Positions 1 through 13,593 of a stretch of 64,000 nucleotides of DNA are shown here, in pieces; position 1 is the first letter of the stretch; the number at the start of each line of letters is the position of its first letter. The notes beneath the pieces are model-generated. The model did no database searches. It saw only the letters and a list, made by a program, of their open reading frames with translations, and had not been told where the DNA came from. A program made the position numbers and the translations under genes. Location: contig VWZL01002847.1 of the NCBI GenBank assembly GCA_013396915.1, forward strand, positions 124,001-188,000, read 5' to 3'. This stretch comes from Stercorarius parasiticus. Its lineage: Eukaryota; Chordata; Aves; Charadriiformes; Stercorariidae.

Positions 1-2849
1 TAATGCTGCTGCTATTTCAGATCTTATGTGTTTTCTACAAACCTGCACTTAAATTAGTACTTAAAAGCATTCAACCTAAGAATAGTCTGGAAAATAAAAA
101 AAAAAGTTACAATCCTCTATATCACCAGTGTTACAAATTTTATTCCAAATTTGCAATGTAAGTGCACAAATCATAAATTGATTACACACCTAGGAAAAGT
201 TGGAAGTGTTCTGAAAGCTGGACAGTAACACTTTCCCACCAACTACACTTGCTCTAAATTAGCAAACTTTAAAATTATATTTTCTATTTTCATGACAGAA
301 AATTTGAGGTTTGCATTGGAATTGAGATATCAGTGGCAAAAATCTGCCAAGAAAATAAATAGAATGAAAACATATTCCCAAAAGATGTCTGTATATACAA
401 TTGCATGACCTTGTCATGACATTTAATTGGTTAGACAGAAAATAGCAGTTTGGTGCCAAGTTCTGCCACAGATGTGTATGTATGACCGAGGTTCAAAGAA
501 TATTGCACACATCTGAGAATAGAATTGCTCCTAACAAGGGTAACACTTATGAACATAACATTTACGAAGACCCAGATGAAGTTCTTTGGCTACCTACAAA
601 CCTCCTGAGCTCCTAAAGCAAACTGGCATGACATTTCGGCTTGGAGTCAAACTGTGGGCCTGACACCTCAGTTTGGATTCTCACAACAATCACTTTCAGT
701 TGAGGTATGTAACCAGTCTATCAAATATCAGCTCTTATTCCAGCAACATTTATGAGGAAAAAAACCCACAGAAATGATGAGTGCACTCTATTTCTGGCAC
801 ATGGTACTGCACACGGGACAAAAATAGGAATGCAATGATTAACAGCTTCTGCATAATTTCAGATGGAATTAGTGATATAGGTTACAAAAACTAAAAGACA
901 AAACTACATTTCTTCAGCTGAAAACACGGAAGAAGTCCATGCTAGTGCAGGAAGCACAGTTGGGAGGACATGTCCATTGCCTCTGATCTTCTTGGAAAAC
1001 CATCCATAGAGCATAGAGCCAAGGAAGAGGCTCACCTCAAGCTTCCTGAAGTGCTGAATTTAAAGCCAGTGCTTGGTGGTGTGGACGTCACTGCACTGCA
1101 CCTATATCTCTGTATCCAAATCTCTGGAAGCAGGGACAAAATTTGCCATCTACTCCTTACTGTGTTTAACTAGTGAGTGCCTGTACTGTGTGCTTCAACA
1201 AAAGGCTATCGATGTAGAAGAATTTGCTCTATTTGATTATTGGACCCTCTCATAGTCAGCTCAATGAACTTTAACTGTGGAAGGAAAAACCCAGCCAACT
1301 CAAACTAAGGCTGACCATTGTTCATGAAGAAATATAAGAAAGAGAAGGAATTCCAGCAAAAGAAGTTTAAAATGATACAGTCAGAAGTGCTGGTATACAA
1401 GTGCAGCCTCTAGTGGTCCATCCAAAATCACTGAATGCCAAGTAAAAATTATTATAGATAAAGCTCCTGGCAGTAACAGCTGCATTTCACCCAGCACAGC
1501 TGATACTGTAACACTCCACAGCTGGAACATAACCTATAAGCAAGGAGGCACCCCTTCCCATTGATTCTTATGTTTAAGATCTGATTTTGAAAATAAAAAC
1601 TGCTCCGCCCAAAAAGAGAAAAAAACCACCCCAATTACATCACTATCAATACAACAGCGTGCATGCTATTCTATGATCTTTTTCATTCTACACTAGAATT
1701 CTGTGAATAGATGGATTTTTAAATGCACATTCAAAACACAGCATTTGTACCTTCTCTTTACTTTGGTTTTGATAGTTACTGCCTTCCCTTCAGAGAAACC
1801 GATGAAGCTGCACAGGAAATGAAGAAAATCTGAGCCTTTATGTTGGAGCTGAACCTGTTAGTGTTTCATCATTAGACAAGGTTCAGATAAGAAATTTGAT
1901 GCATTTCCCTCCACTATGCACTTCTTTTTTCTTCCTTCTCCACATTCCACTCTCCTAAATCTTATCCAGTGTAGGACTGACGAAAACCTTATCTCTCCCC
2001 TTTCCTATTATGCTTACTTTTGGTCTCAGCTGTTATTAGTTCATGAGGTACATCTGAAAACACTCATACTGTATTTCAGTTTTCTCAGGATTGAGGAAAC
2101 ATCAGATACACAAAATTGTATTTTAGGATCTCATAGCAAGCAGGCAAAGAAGAATTTAGATGAATGTTAGATTGGGAGGTGGCATAAATAAAAACCATGA
2201 TAGGCGAGCAGTTACAATTTGCTCATGAGGCAGAAGAGATGAGCAGAATCATACGATCTGGAAGACTAACACCATGAAAATGTGTTTTGAAGCTTTATAA
2301 GCATAGGCAAGATAATTATACATGATGTGTCAGTGACAGGGGATCTTAAGGCCAGATAAACAGGAGACAAAATAATGAAAGCAACTTCAGAGAGCTTTGT
2401 CTAAGGGGCTGATAAATAATTCAAAACTTTGGAAGCCTCATCCAAACTTCACAATGACCGTAGCCCAGAAAGCCACGCATGGTTGCATCCAGCCCTACCC
2501 CTAATCTGAAAATCCTTCAGTCACCGCAGGACTGTGACAGCAACACCTCACTGCATCTGCCCGCAGAGCAAGAGCCCGCCTGCAAGGAAGATGGGCTACT
2601 ATCAGAGACATAGTGTCGACGAGGAGAGTGACAACTCACTGACAACCAGGAGAGATGCTCTTGAGCCTTGGTCTCAAAGGCACAGCAGCAGGTCCCTTGA
2701 AATTGTGAGATATAAATCCAAACATGTTTGCTTGAGGCACTTCTGTCTCAAGCACTGCTTGTGTTCCGCAGCCAAATAAGCAGCACTGGTACACACTTTA
2801 TTTATTTTAAATCATTTATGCTAATTTATATAGCATACACGGTCACATT

Positions 2850-2865
2850 CCCCCCCCACCCCCCC
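2850..2865 (+). repeat. C-rich run (C8 A C7)
   Basis: Two long C runs are separated by one A. On the minus strand these are G runs. Confidence 0.9.
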
Positions 2866-5760
2866 ACTCAGCTTCAGAGATATGGGCATCAGTATCTGCC
2901 TCAATTGGTCCCTTATAGTGTCTCTTTATCTCCTATGCTACTCTAGATCCTCAAATCAGCCTCTCTCCCACTTTCAAGCCAATTCCTCCTTAAAATAAGC
3001 ACAACTGATTGAAGTACAGTAATGCCGGCTATATTCCATCATATATGCTGACATTCTTTCTGCTCCAAAAAGCTTATGCTGTTAGGGGGAAGCTGAGGGA
3101 ATGTAGCCAGTGTTAAAAATAAGAATTGAAGTGTCCAGGCATCATCATCTGCCTGGGCCTGGACATCTGCTTGTACCACATGCACTGGTTTCCTTTCTGT
3201 GGTATCCATCAGCCTTCTTCTATGGTAATTTAGCAAGCTTTACCCCAGCAAGGAACCCCACAGACTAAAATCAGAACAGCTTTGACGCGTTTCTGCAGGT
3301 AATGGAAATAATCATTAAAAGACAGGATTATTGCTAACAGATTCTCATTTAGTGTGTGAGATTAATTAAAATAAGTTTCTTTAAGGAAGAGTTTTAATTT
3401 TCTAAATGGAAAAAGCAGTGTAATTTCTTCAGGTCACTCAGACCTTTTGAGAGGACTGTTTGAAGACAGACAACAACTTTGAGGACTCATTTAGACTTAA
3501 CTACAGATGGCTGAAGTAGGCCACGTTATCCTTGAGGGACAATTGAGGATAAATAGGTCAATTAAGGCAAAAGGGCTCCACATTGGTTAAGCTTGAGTAA
3601 ATACAAGCAACAGAAAGCCTGCATGATCATCTCTTTAGATCTATTAAGTCAGACTCCATAAAAGCATTTTTTCACCTATTCATAACTATGATATTGGAAT
3701 TACACATATTTCCAGTATACTTCAACGACCACTGATGCCACTGCACAATGTATTGGTGCAACTTCATCTGCAATGCTACATGTTGTGTTTTAGAAAGGTG
3801 CGTTCAAACTTAAATAGGGTAAATACTACTCTGAATTTAAGACTGGACTAATGAAAGCTCCTGCATGAGGTCCAGCATTTTAGTAATTAACTTTCAAAAT
3901 TTTACAGTGCTCAATCAATTTACCTTGTCTCCTTTGCAGATTAAATTTACCACTGGACAGCATATGTCATGCATACGGAGCCTATATACTATTCAAATCC
4001 TCTACACTTTGACAGTGTAAGTGGGATTTACAGACTAGAAAGGCTTTGCCTGTACAGGGCTGAGCTTTAAAACAAGTTTAAGGCATTCACAAAGTGGATG
4101 TCAAAACAAGTGTAAATTGTTCCAAACCCAGCAAAATTTCAGACTTTAAGTAATGTGTTGAGCTTTGACCTAATCTTGTCAAACTAAGTATTACCTGACA
4201 CAAAAGCTTCAAACTACTACTTAACTTTAAGATGCAATACTCTTACTTTAAATGTAACCCTTTACATTTCCTTTCTGCTTACAGAAACATATGGCTTTTA
4301 CAACTGTTTGGCAGCTGTGCTCTGAGAAAGGAAGGGCACACACAGCATGACAGATTTTACTGGAAGTCCTGGGATGTTCTCACTGATGAATTTGAGGGGC
4401 TGCCAAGGTAACAGCAGGGTACGGGTTCCACATCTTTGGCCTGGATTGTAATCCGACAAAGAGGAGAGCGTGGAAATGAAGCACAGCTGACAGGAATGAA
4501 CTCTGAAGCTGCAAAGCTGTTGCTCAGCATGTCAGTGCAAACTGTCAGGGCGTCTGTTTTTTGGCACTTCTTACCCATTATGTGGTTACGTTCATCCCTG
4601 GCACTCTACAAAACAGAAGTGGTTAACTCTTAGCTAGTGGTGGGGCGCTTGTTTAGTTTGCAAGTAAATGAGGAAACACCAGTGGTTACCCTCCCACACT
4701 GGTTCTTCACAAGGTCAGCCTGGACTCTGAGGGACTTACTAGCTCCAAACACAGCGTTACCCCAACACGTCTGCCCCCGCTTCTAGAGCACAGTGGTGGA
4801 TTTATGCTGAGGAGACTGGCCAAGCTCTGTGCTCTCCAGTGCCCCTTGCACTGAGAAGGTTTGTGAGCTCCAGCAACACAGCTCCAGCTGTGGCACATTC
4901 TTCTGGTCGCTACCCTGTCATGCTTTGCTGTGCCCACGCTAGTGAAGTCTTCTCGGATCTGAACCCACTAGAAGGCCTAGCACAGACGTTTCTTTTTCAG
5001 TTTTCCAGTGTTATCCTAAACAGTGGGCAGCTGCTGTAGTTAACAAGGAAGGGTCTACCTGAAGCTTAGCAAACCCTAACAACTGAGCTTTCAAACTGTT
5101 GGACATTGGCACATTCAGAGGTCATCTTGTTCTGTTTTATTACTTGGACAGGATGGCTCCTTAGTTTCCAACACCAGACGGTAGCACAAACAACAGGATT
5201 TCTTAGAAGTCCACGTGGTGTTCGAGCATTTGTAAACCATCGGGATCTGAAAGAAGGGGACGTTCTCCTGGGCAGGAAACCGACAGGGATGGCTTTCAAA
5301 ACAGGAAATTGCCGAACACGACAAGTTAACCTGAGATATGCTCAAGATCATGCAGTAGGACAGAAAGACATTACAAAGAGAGGCTGTACAAGGCTTTTTC
5401 TGAATAGAGGGTAAATAAGTAAAAAAGGCCCGAGTACCGAGTTTAATCAGCAGTGTTGGGACTCAAACTGGCCATCAAAACCTATTCTGAATTTTCTAAT
5501 CTACACTATTTCTTATTTCTCTTGAAATGAACTTTGTATTTAAGACTAAGTGTTACACATTTAAAATATTAATTTTGCAGTCTCTTGTGACCACAAGAAT
5601 TTTAGCTTGCTTTCTTTGTTCAAAGATGAACCTACATGAGCAACAAAGAAAAGCATTAAAACTATATCCTTTTGTTCTCTTGTACAGCATATTTTTTTTC
5701 TGATTGCAGTAGAAACTGCTAATTAACCAGAAGCAAAACCATATGTTGAAAAATCCTGTC

Positions 5761-5783
5761 TTTTTTGTTTGTTTGTTTGTTTT
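5761..5783 (+). repeat. (GTTT)n short simple repeat
   Basis: A T6 run is followed by about four GTTT units. Confidence 0.85.
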
Positions 5784-6740
5784 AACCACTGCAATTATTT
5801 ATTAATTTCTTTCGGACCAAGTTCTCATGCTACACCCCACATGTGGTAAATTCATATTCCAAAAATGTGTACACACTTAAGTTAATAAAATATGTTTACA
5901 TTGACAGCTGTGATGGATAGAAGTAAGCATGAATAACACTTGCCTTCAGGGTACATTGCAAATCTTAAAAGTCTATTTACTAGGATAACTAGAAAGAGGA
6001 AAAAATACTTTCAAAACAAAGGAAAAAAAGAAGAGAATACTGAATGCCCTGAGATGACTTCTTAAGGTTACAATTGGCAGCTTTTTCAGGAGCCTATTGC
6101 AAACCTGAATGGAATATTCTTCCTCCACTCTTTGTATATGTGGGATGCAAAAGGTACATCCCGCAGGTGCCTCTCACACTTTGCAATAAGAATGATGGAC
6201 ACTGTGTATAGAAATTGTCAGTTTTTTTACTCAGCTAAGAGGCGAGACAACCTTGTTCTGCATGACCTCCTTTTCCTACCCAGCTCAGCAGCAATCCCTA
6301 AAGGGCTCACGCAGTGAAGTATTAGGAGACATTCTCCTCTGCAAAAGGAGAATCAGACTAGTTAATGGACACTATAAAATATCCTCAAAGCAAATAGGGG
6401 CAAGATTTGGCTTACTGTCCTCTGCTGAAACCCAGCTGAATTTAAAGAGTTCACCCCTTACAGACACTTACCTACAGATATGACTTTATTCAGCAACTCC
6501 ATCAATAAGAACTATTAATTCATGTGGATCAATATTTATATGTAAAGTATTTGTACCAATTCAACATTTTAGTTAAAATAGTCTTCCTAGAAAGTACGGA
6601 CTTAAGTACATTACATGCCGCCATGGATTCTTCTTCTTTCATCTTGGGTACTATATGTATAAAATCAAAAATCACTTGACCTAAGAAAAAAAATTTTCTA
6701 AGAGAATCCCCACCTTTTAAATAAAACTTTATCTTGTACT

Positions 6741-6757
6741 TCAATAATAATAATAAA
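6741..6757 (+). repeat. (AAT)n short simple repeat
   Basis: About five AAT units lie in an AT-rich context. Confidence 0.8.
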
Positions 6758-9439
6758 ATACTAGCTGCTAAAAGGAAAAACCTGTTTCAGAAGTATTACA
6801 TGTATACCTTTACAAGCTACATCTCATTACCAAAACAGCAGTTATAAAAGGATTAGCTGTAATCTTCCATTGTCTATCGTACTCATCCTTAATCCATCAT
6901 TTTTCCTGATACAGCAGCAATCTTGAAGTACACAGGGTACACAACTGCTGTCACACACTATGTCAACAACCTTTACTGAATATTTTGAGATTATTACAAA
7001 CTATACAGTAGACATTGCATTTTATCCAGCTGTATACAGAACATGAATTTACCTTGCAACATTAACAACACCCACCTGAAGAAGATGGTTCAGTTCTCTG
7101 CTTAATCATATACAGTTGCACCAGGGTTAACTGAGTATCTTAAATTGAGATGAGGTATTCCCTTTCCACTGTCTCCTTTCTTAATGTCATCATGTATCAG
7201 GCATTTACACACCTGAGCACATGCTTATAGCTCTGCACTATTCTACTCCACTGTCATCTAAGATGGTAACATGCAAATTGTAACAGTTCCATTCCTAAAC
7301 GCAAGGTGCCCCATGAGGGAATTAACTCTTGAGGATTAAAGTCCACTATGAAAAAGACAAGAGAAAGTTTAAACAGAAAGAGCTTCTGAAACCCAGTGTT
7401 TAGATAGTATAGAACAAGAAAATAATAAGAGTGGTCAAGGTCAAATTTACCTATAAAATTAGAGGGAATAATAAAGGTAGGTTAAGAGGTTTCAGTTTTT
7501 CCCCTTTCAACAAAGTCCTAAGCTAGCCTTATTTCCAAAACTACTTCTTTCACTTGGGAACAAATCTTGAAAACTTGATGCCACTGCTAAGATTTACTAT
7601 ACCAGTAAATATTTTATTGGGTGAACTCTACTGCAGAGCACAGAAAGGTCCTTTCTTATGAGGTTCTTAGTAGCTCCCCACTGTCATTCCCATGAAATAT
7701 CATTTTCCTTAACGTGTGACTGCAGGCAGTCAGACAATGAGTTTTGAGTTATTCCTGCCAAGCCCTTGCTGTGATCAGGAATCTTGTACAGGGCCAAGTA
7801 GCACGAGTAGTTTTCTGAGGAGCTGTTGTGGCTCCAGACATGTCCGTGCTCTACAGGGCTTTTCACAGAAAAGTCCATTCCCCCTCACTCAGCCAGAACA
7901 GCCGAAAAACACAAGTTATGTATTTCATAGGCTAAATGGCACTAATCTGGAGAGCAGTCCATGCATAAAAGCTGCGGGCTGCATTTTTATCCTTCCTGTA
8001 AATCTGTACTCCTTAGGCCTCTTTAATAAACTTACAAAATAAACGAATAAAAAACCGCCTCCACTTCCCTCAAAAGCAGTTTCCAAAGCATCCAAAGCAG
8101 TCTTTGAAATTTTAGCCCTCAAAAATTAAGTTAACAGCAAAAATTCTATCTTATGACACTTTTAACAGCACTAGAAATATCACAATTCAAAGAAAAATAC
8201 TGCCCATCTTTGGGGTATAGGCAGTCAATAGTTTATCATTAACAAAACATATTTTATAAAGGCATGTATGCTGACATCCAGCTAGTGGCATTTCTGCAGT
8301 TTGTTATTCCTATAGACCTGCACAAGGGCTCATAAACACAATTTTACACAGTAAGCTCATAACACCCCTAGCGAAGGTGTCTTTAGCCCTTTGAGATTAT
8401 AGCAATTCTCAGGCACAAAAAGGTCCCAGTTCTATCACTATCTTAACAATGGCATTATTTTTACAAGGTTGAAAATGAAATGGTATCACCCTAATACCTA
8501 AAATATTGTTATATTCACAATAGTTAATACCTTACTTTTCATATCTAGCCAAGCTGGGCTGTCTCCTTGGTTTATACAGAACAGCGATCTCTTTCTAAAT
8601 AATTAGAAATTAAAGAAACAAGAAAATCCTACAAGAACAGCCAGACTCAATGGCCACTTCTGCCTCAATATGCATAGAGCAGTTGTGGGAGGGTAGGGGA
8701 AACAAACTGAAAAAAATCTCCAGAAAATCTGCTCCCAGACTTTTAATCAGTAAAAACGTGCTCCTGCCAAACTGATGCTCCGGGATATGCTCAGTGCTCC
8801 CTCCCCTGCACCAGATGCTGTTTGTTCTGATCAGAATTTCTCATGTAAACCCCACTCTGTGCAGAAGTTCAATGGCCACCATGAAGCGTACCACCAAGGA
8901 CTTTCAAAAGGAGCAGCAGATGTGACTTTAGAACACAATTATTTGTAATAACAGTATTCAAGAAAGATACTACCAAGGGAGGCTTAGCACCACACAGTTT
9001 AACCACCACAGTGACAAACAAAAAGTTGAAGCTTGCTGTCAGCTTCACAGCTCCTCTCCCTGATAAAACAGGCATTAACAAGTATGACCAGGAGGACATG
9101 TCACACTACTGGTGCTGTGTAGAACCAGTATTCCCTCACAGGGAGTAGGTGCTACAAAATAATTAAGAGGAAAGCCCTTTGCAACAACATTACTATTTCT
9201 CTTCATGCATGTACAGTAAACAAAAGCACACATATGCATGAGGAATATTTGCCACGATTAGTTCCAAACGCGCATTGACCACGGTCCATGCTGAGTTGCA
9301 CTGAACGCTGCCAGTGAAAAGAATATGAAATGCAGCTTGAGATCAACATTTAATCAGTGTTCCACAACCTGTGTTTCTATGAGTTTTCAATCTGGGAGAG
9401 CCATATAGCCCAATTTGGGAAAGACATAAAGGAGATCTC

Positions 9440-11660
9440 TTGATTGATACAATCATTCAGGTTTTAAGGGATCTCAGGAGGGTTCTAGTCCAACCTCCTG
9501 CCCAAAGCATGGTCAACTCTAGATTCAGATCAAGTTGTTCAGGGCTTTGTATGGTCAGGTCAAAAAACCTCCATGGACAGAGACTTCATAGCCTCTCTTG
9601 GCAGCATGTCTCAATGCTTCATTATCCTCCCGGTGACAATTTTTTTTCCCCTTACATCCAAGTCAGAACCTCCCTGTTCGCATTCCCACCCCAGGCCTCT
9701 CCCTCCCCACTGCCCATCTCTGTCAGGAGCCTGCTGTTTCTTCCATCAGTGGAGACAGGGGCTGTTGGGCCACCACAGCTTTCCATGCCCCTGGCTGAGC
9801 AAGCCTGGCTCCTGTAGTCTCTTCTTCACACATCAGCTCCAGCCCCAGACATTGTGGGAACCCCGCTGGATTCATGCCAGTTTGTAAACCCCCACCCTAT
9901 GCTAGCAAAGAGCTGGGCCCACACTGCAGGTCGGGTCTGGAGAGAGACAACCAGGGGATGGCTGCTGTCACCCGCTCCGGGCCGTGCTCCTGCTGGTGCA
10001 GCCCCAGGGCTGCCAGTCTTCACTGCTGCCAGAGTACCTGGCTGGCTCACGTTTAGCCTACTGCCCACCCGTGCACCCAGGTCCTTTTCAGAAGAGCAGC
10101 CCCACAGCCAGTTAGTTCCTTGCCTGTACTCTTGCAGGGTGTTAGTCCACCCCAATTTCAGGAGCTGGCATTTGTCGTTGCCGAATTTCATGAGGTTCCT
10201 GTCAGCCCATACCTCCTACCCATCTACGTTCCTCTGAATGGTAGTCCTTCCTTCAAGTGTACTGACCAGTCCACCAATTTCTCATCAACAAACTTGATGA
10301 GGGTGCAACTCCATCTCCTCCTCCAGGCCCCTGCCAAGGATGTCAGGCAGCACAGATACGTATGGTTCCCTGAGGAACTCTGTCTCCAGGTAAAGCACAA
10401 AAAATTAACCAGCACTCTGAGGTTGATGATTCAAACAGTTTCTCGCAGCCCACCTGTCAAGTCGTAACAACTCAAAGTGTATACAAGGGTGCTGGGGGAC
10501 ACTTTGTTGAAAGTCTTGCTTAAGGTGAGGTAAAAGACATGTGCAGCTTCCCCTCATTCACGCATCCAGTAATTTCATCACAGAAAAAGGTTGGTCCAGC
10601 ACAATTTGCTGTTGTTCATTCCATGCTAGCTATTCCCCATAACTTTCTTCTTTCTTGTGCCCACGAACATGTTTTGAGAGAACTACCTCCATAATAATTC
10701 TCACAGACCAAAGTGAGGTTGACAAACCTGTAGCACTCCGGATCATTACTCTTGCACTTTCTGAAGATGAATGTAGTATTTGTCTTTTTCTAATCATCAC
10801 GGTCCATCTCTGACCTCAAAAACCTTTCAAAGATGATGAAAAGCAGGCTTGCTATGACATTGGCCAGCCTCCTCATCACTCTTGATGTAGCTTATCTTAT
10901 CCCAAAGACTAGATTTAGGTCAAGATTTCTCAAGAGATCCTTGACTTGATCCTCACACATTGCTAGTCATTCTCCTTGAACCCTCTCTCTAAACACTTAA
11001 GCCTGGAAGACAGTGTCAGAGGAGACTAAAGCAAAGAATTCAAGTGCAGCAGCCTCATTTGTGTTGGCTGCTACTAATTTACCCAGCCCATTCAGCACAG
11101 GTCCACATTTTCCTTGTTTATTCCTGTATTGCTAAAGCAACAGGAGTTTTTCTGGGGGGGATCTTGATATCCGTTGCTCCTTGTTGCTCAGCTCCAGGTG
11201 TGCTTTGACTTTTATGAAACTGTCCCTACATGTCTGGGCAATGTTTCTATATTCCTCTCCTTTGTAGCCTGTCCCTGCTTCCACTTCCTGTATGGTCTCT
11301 TTGTACTCCAGCTCAGTCACAAGTTCCCCGCTCAGCCAGGTCAGTTATTTTCCAGGACATACCATTCTTGTGCTTGGAGAATGCTGTCCTTAAAAACTTG
11401 TCAGCTTTCCTCAGCAGAATTACTCTGCAGAGTTACCTTCCATTTAATCCCACCTGCCCGTTGCCTGAATAAGCCCAAAGTCCGGTCTCTTCAAGTCTAG
11501 GGTCTGTACTTTACTCTGCTACTTGCCTTCCTCACCTCCAGCAGGATCTTGAACCCCACTATATCATTCCTTAACAGATCTTCGACAAAATCACAATGAG
11601 CTGCCCACCGATAAGAGTCCCCCCTCTAAGAGAGCCAGGATTAATTGCTGGGCCTGCTTA
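9440..11660 (-). mobile_element. CR1 LINE, about 2.2 kb, 5'-truncated and degraded
   Basis: Read on the minus strand, this is the 3' part of a CR1 non-LTR retrotransposon in the same orientation as MCF2L. Sequence near 11500-11640 resembles the end of the endonuclease region. Frame 11132-11320 contains a MTE-EYKE-IQEVE...EYRNIAQTCRDS-IKVKAHLEL block typical of the endonuclease-to-RT connection. Frame 10224-10415 contains CTLIKFVDEKL where the reverse transcriptase active site FADD motif should be. Frame 9826-10191 contains MKFGNDKCQLLKLGW...EKDLGARVGSRLN, the conserved segment after the active site. The 3' end at 9440-9560 matches the CR1 block with TCTAGTCCAACCTCCTGCCC on the plus strand. 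Multiple frameshifts, stops and the altered active site show that it is dead. The 5' boundary is approximate. Confidence 0.88.
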
Positions 11661-12157
11661 GCACCCTCAGTCAAAGTTTTGGAAGTGCTACAAAGTCGGT
11701 ACATTCAGCTGAGCCAGGAAAACAGAGCAGAAGTCGTTAGGACAAACTGCTGTATGTAACTATGGAGTATCTTTTCACACCAAGTAACATCTTGAGTAGC
11801 ATCCAGGAATGAGCTTATTCTGCCAAAATTATACATGTTTTCAATTAAAGCACATAACGTTGTACTCTAAGATACAGCAAAGATAAGAAACAAGAGGACA
11901 ACGTCCATCACGGAATATGCATCCATACATACCAGGAAGTAATTTTCTGATGAAATATAAATAGCACTATGTAATTCATCTAACAACTACATTAGGCAGC
12001 TGTCACTAATCAACACTTATTGACACTGTACTATAAGCTGCATTTTCCTTTTCTTTAATTAAATACCAAGCTTGACCCTTACACTATCATGTAAGTGACT
12101 AAATGTGAAAAATCACTTAGTGGATAAAAGGGTATTTTCTCCTAGACAGGTGCTCAC
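11661..12157 (-). other. MCF2L: Intron sequence between the CR1 copy and the MCF2L exon
   Basis: About 500 bp of ordinary AT-rich intron lie immediately 3' of the MCF2L donor at 12157. No repeat or open frame of note is visible. Confidence 0.6.
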
Positions 12158-12272
12158 CTTGGGATGCTTGTCAGGTAGGTCAGAACATTCTGGAACTCCT
12201 TCTCGGGGATCTCACTGAAAGCTGGATAGTCTGGAAAGGTGATAACAGGGCATCCATCTCCCCCTCTTCCAC
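12158..12272 (-). CDS. MCF2L: MCF2L coding exon (start of CRAL-TRIO/Sec14-like domain)
   Basis: This is the next MCF2L exon on the minus strand. It completes the split Gly codon and reads GGRGGDGCPVITFPDYPAF, then SEIPEKEFQNVLTYLTSIP and the first two bases of a Ser codon. The GGRG-DG-PVITFP-Y block followed by a TYLTSIPS stretch is characteristic of the N-terminal Sec14-like region of the DBS/MCF2L family, which binds phosphoinositides and contributes to autoinhibition of the exchange factor. The acceptor is TTTTGTAG and the donor is CCAAG|GTGAGC. The exon is 115 bp, entered in phase 1 and left in phase 2, with no frameshift or stop. Differences from the mammalian protein, as far as I recall it, are few and conservative. 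The following exon, which should begin with the LQDAG-type motif, is not visible between here and position 1, so the gene continues off the low-coordinate end. Confidence 0.95.
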
Positions 12273-12353
12273 CTACAAAAGAAACAAGATGTAGGTATGT
12301 TTACATGCAAGTCCCTTCACCTAGCCCGAAATTTCCCAGTAATTAGACGACTG

Positions 12354-12411
12354 TGTTTGGTTTTGGGGGTTTTTTTGGTTTTGGTTTTTTTTTTTTTTAT
12401 TTTTTTTGGTG
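12354..12411 (+). repeat. T/G-rich low-complexity tract
   Basis: Runs of T interrupted by G clusters lie about 80 bp upstream (on the minus strand) of the acceptor of the MCF2L exon 12158-12272. On the minus strand it is A-rich, so it is not part of the polypyrimidine tract. Confidence 0.85.
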
Positions 12412-13576
12412 CTGGGCTCATCAGTGTGGACACTCTTTATTCTAAACAGTCTAGTGTCTTCTTCAGAGGTTAGGAACTTGTTATACCACATTCGATTTTT
12501 TTCTGTACAAACATCTTTGTTCATATGAACACAGTTTTGACGCCAGATGGCAGTGTATCTTGCTTTTGATAACTATTTAAATATGACCAATTTGGAGAAA
12601 GAAATGAACTGATTTAGGAAAAAAAAAAGTTAATTCAGAAATAAGTAGGTGAATCTCCATCTTGAACTGAACTCAACCTTCTTACTCGTTTGAACTCATT
12701 CCTAAAACATCCCCATGCCCCCCTTCAGCTAGCTGCTCTGCTTCCAGGACAGTCTACAAGAAGTGACAGAACATTAAAGGAACTGGGGGAAGGTGTTTCA
12801 AAGGAGATTTCTTGTTCAACTTCTGAGATTACCACCAAAAGGTAAAGCAGAGCCAAACACCTATGCTGCAGCTTGGCTGCTACTGAGCTAGATACCATCT
12901 GTATTTTTGGCATTTGCACCACTGGGTAGAATTTGCAAAAAAGCAACACTTTTTTTTTTTTTTTAAAGTGCTCCACACACATTTTTATATACAAAGTGTA
13001 ATTTTTTTTAAAGCAACATTTATATTTTGTGACTTGTGCAAGAATATTTTCATAAGGATAGAATGGACAAAGGACTTGCTGAGCCCCAGCAACTGCAGGT
13101 ATTTAGCAGTTGAGGGTGGCAGGGACACATTGTTGGAAAGCTACCTTTGCTTTACAGTTCAAAAAGAGAAGAAAAACAGCCAAAAATGACTGTGGCAAAA
13201 TAATAAGGATTTTTTTTCCAGCTCTGAAATCTGGCAATTGTACATAAGTCAGCTGTAAACGGTATTAACAACACTGTCTGATCATGACAGCAACAGTGAT
13301 TTGTGAAAATTACAGTGTGCTATTAGCCACTTCAAGTGCCTTTACATCTAACCTCATCAGAAAAAGAAGAGAAATATTTGAACTCAGATTCATTTGATAA
13401 AAGAAACCACCATTTCCCTCCAAAACCACATGTAATTACAAGAGCTCAAACAGTATCCTTACATTAATTTGTGTGAATCTGACTTCAATCTACTTGCTTA
13501 CAGGCAATATGGTGCTACCACTGTGTAGCTCTTGAAATCAAACTACATCAGAAAATAACATGCTCTAGATGCACTT

Positions 13577-13593
13577 CAACAACAACAACAACA
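13577..13593 (+). repeat. (AAC)n short simple repeat
   Basis: About five AAC units are followed directly by an 11-bp tandem duplication of GCAACTATTAC at 13595-13616. Confidence 0.85.

Larger units (their letters stand above)
1..9439 (-). other. MCF2L: Downstream MCF2L intron, no exon recognised
   Basis: This AT-rich, CpG-poor sequence lies 3' of the second MCF2L exon with respect to transcription. I looked on the minus strand for the next exon of the family (its motif ends in a DRR-DKWTSVK-type stretch) and did not see it. Short open frames occur on both strands, for example about 100 codons at 5106-5414 and 7716-8042, but they carry no recognisable domain. Simple repeats sit at 2850-2865, 5761-5783 and 6741-6757. 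I see nothing else to annotate. Confidence 0.6.
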
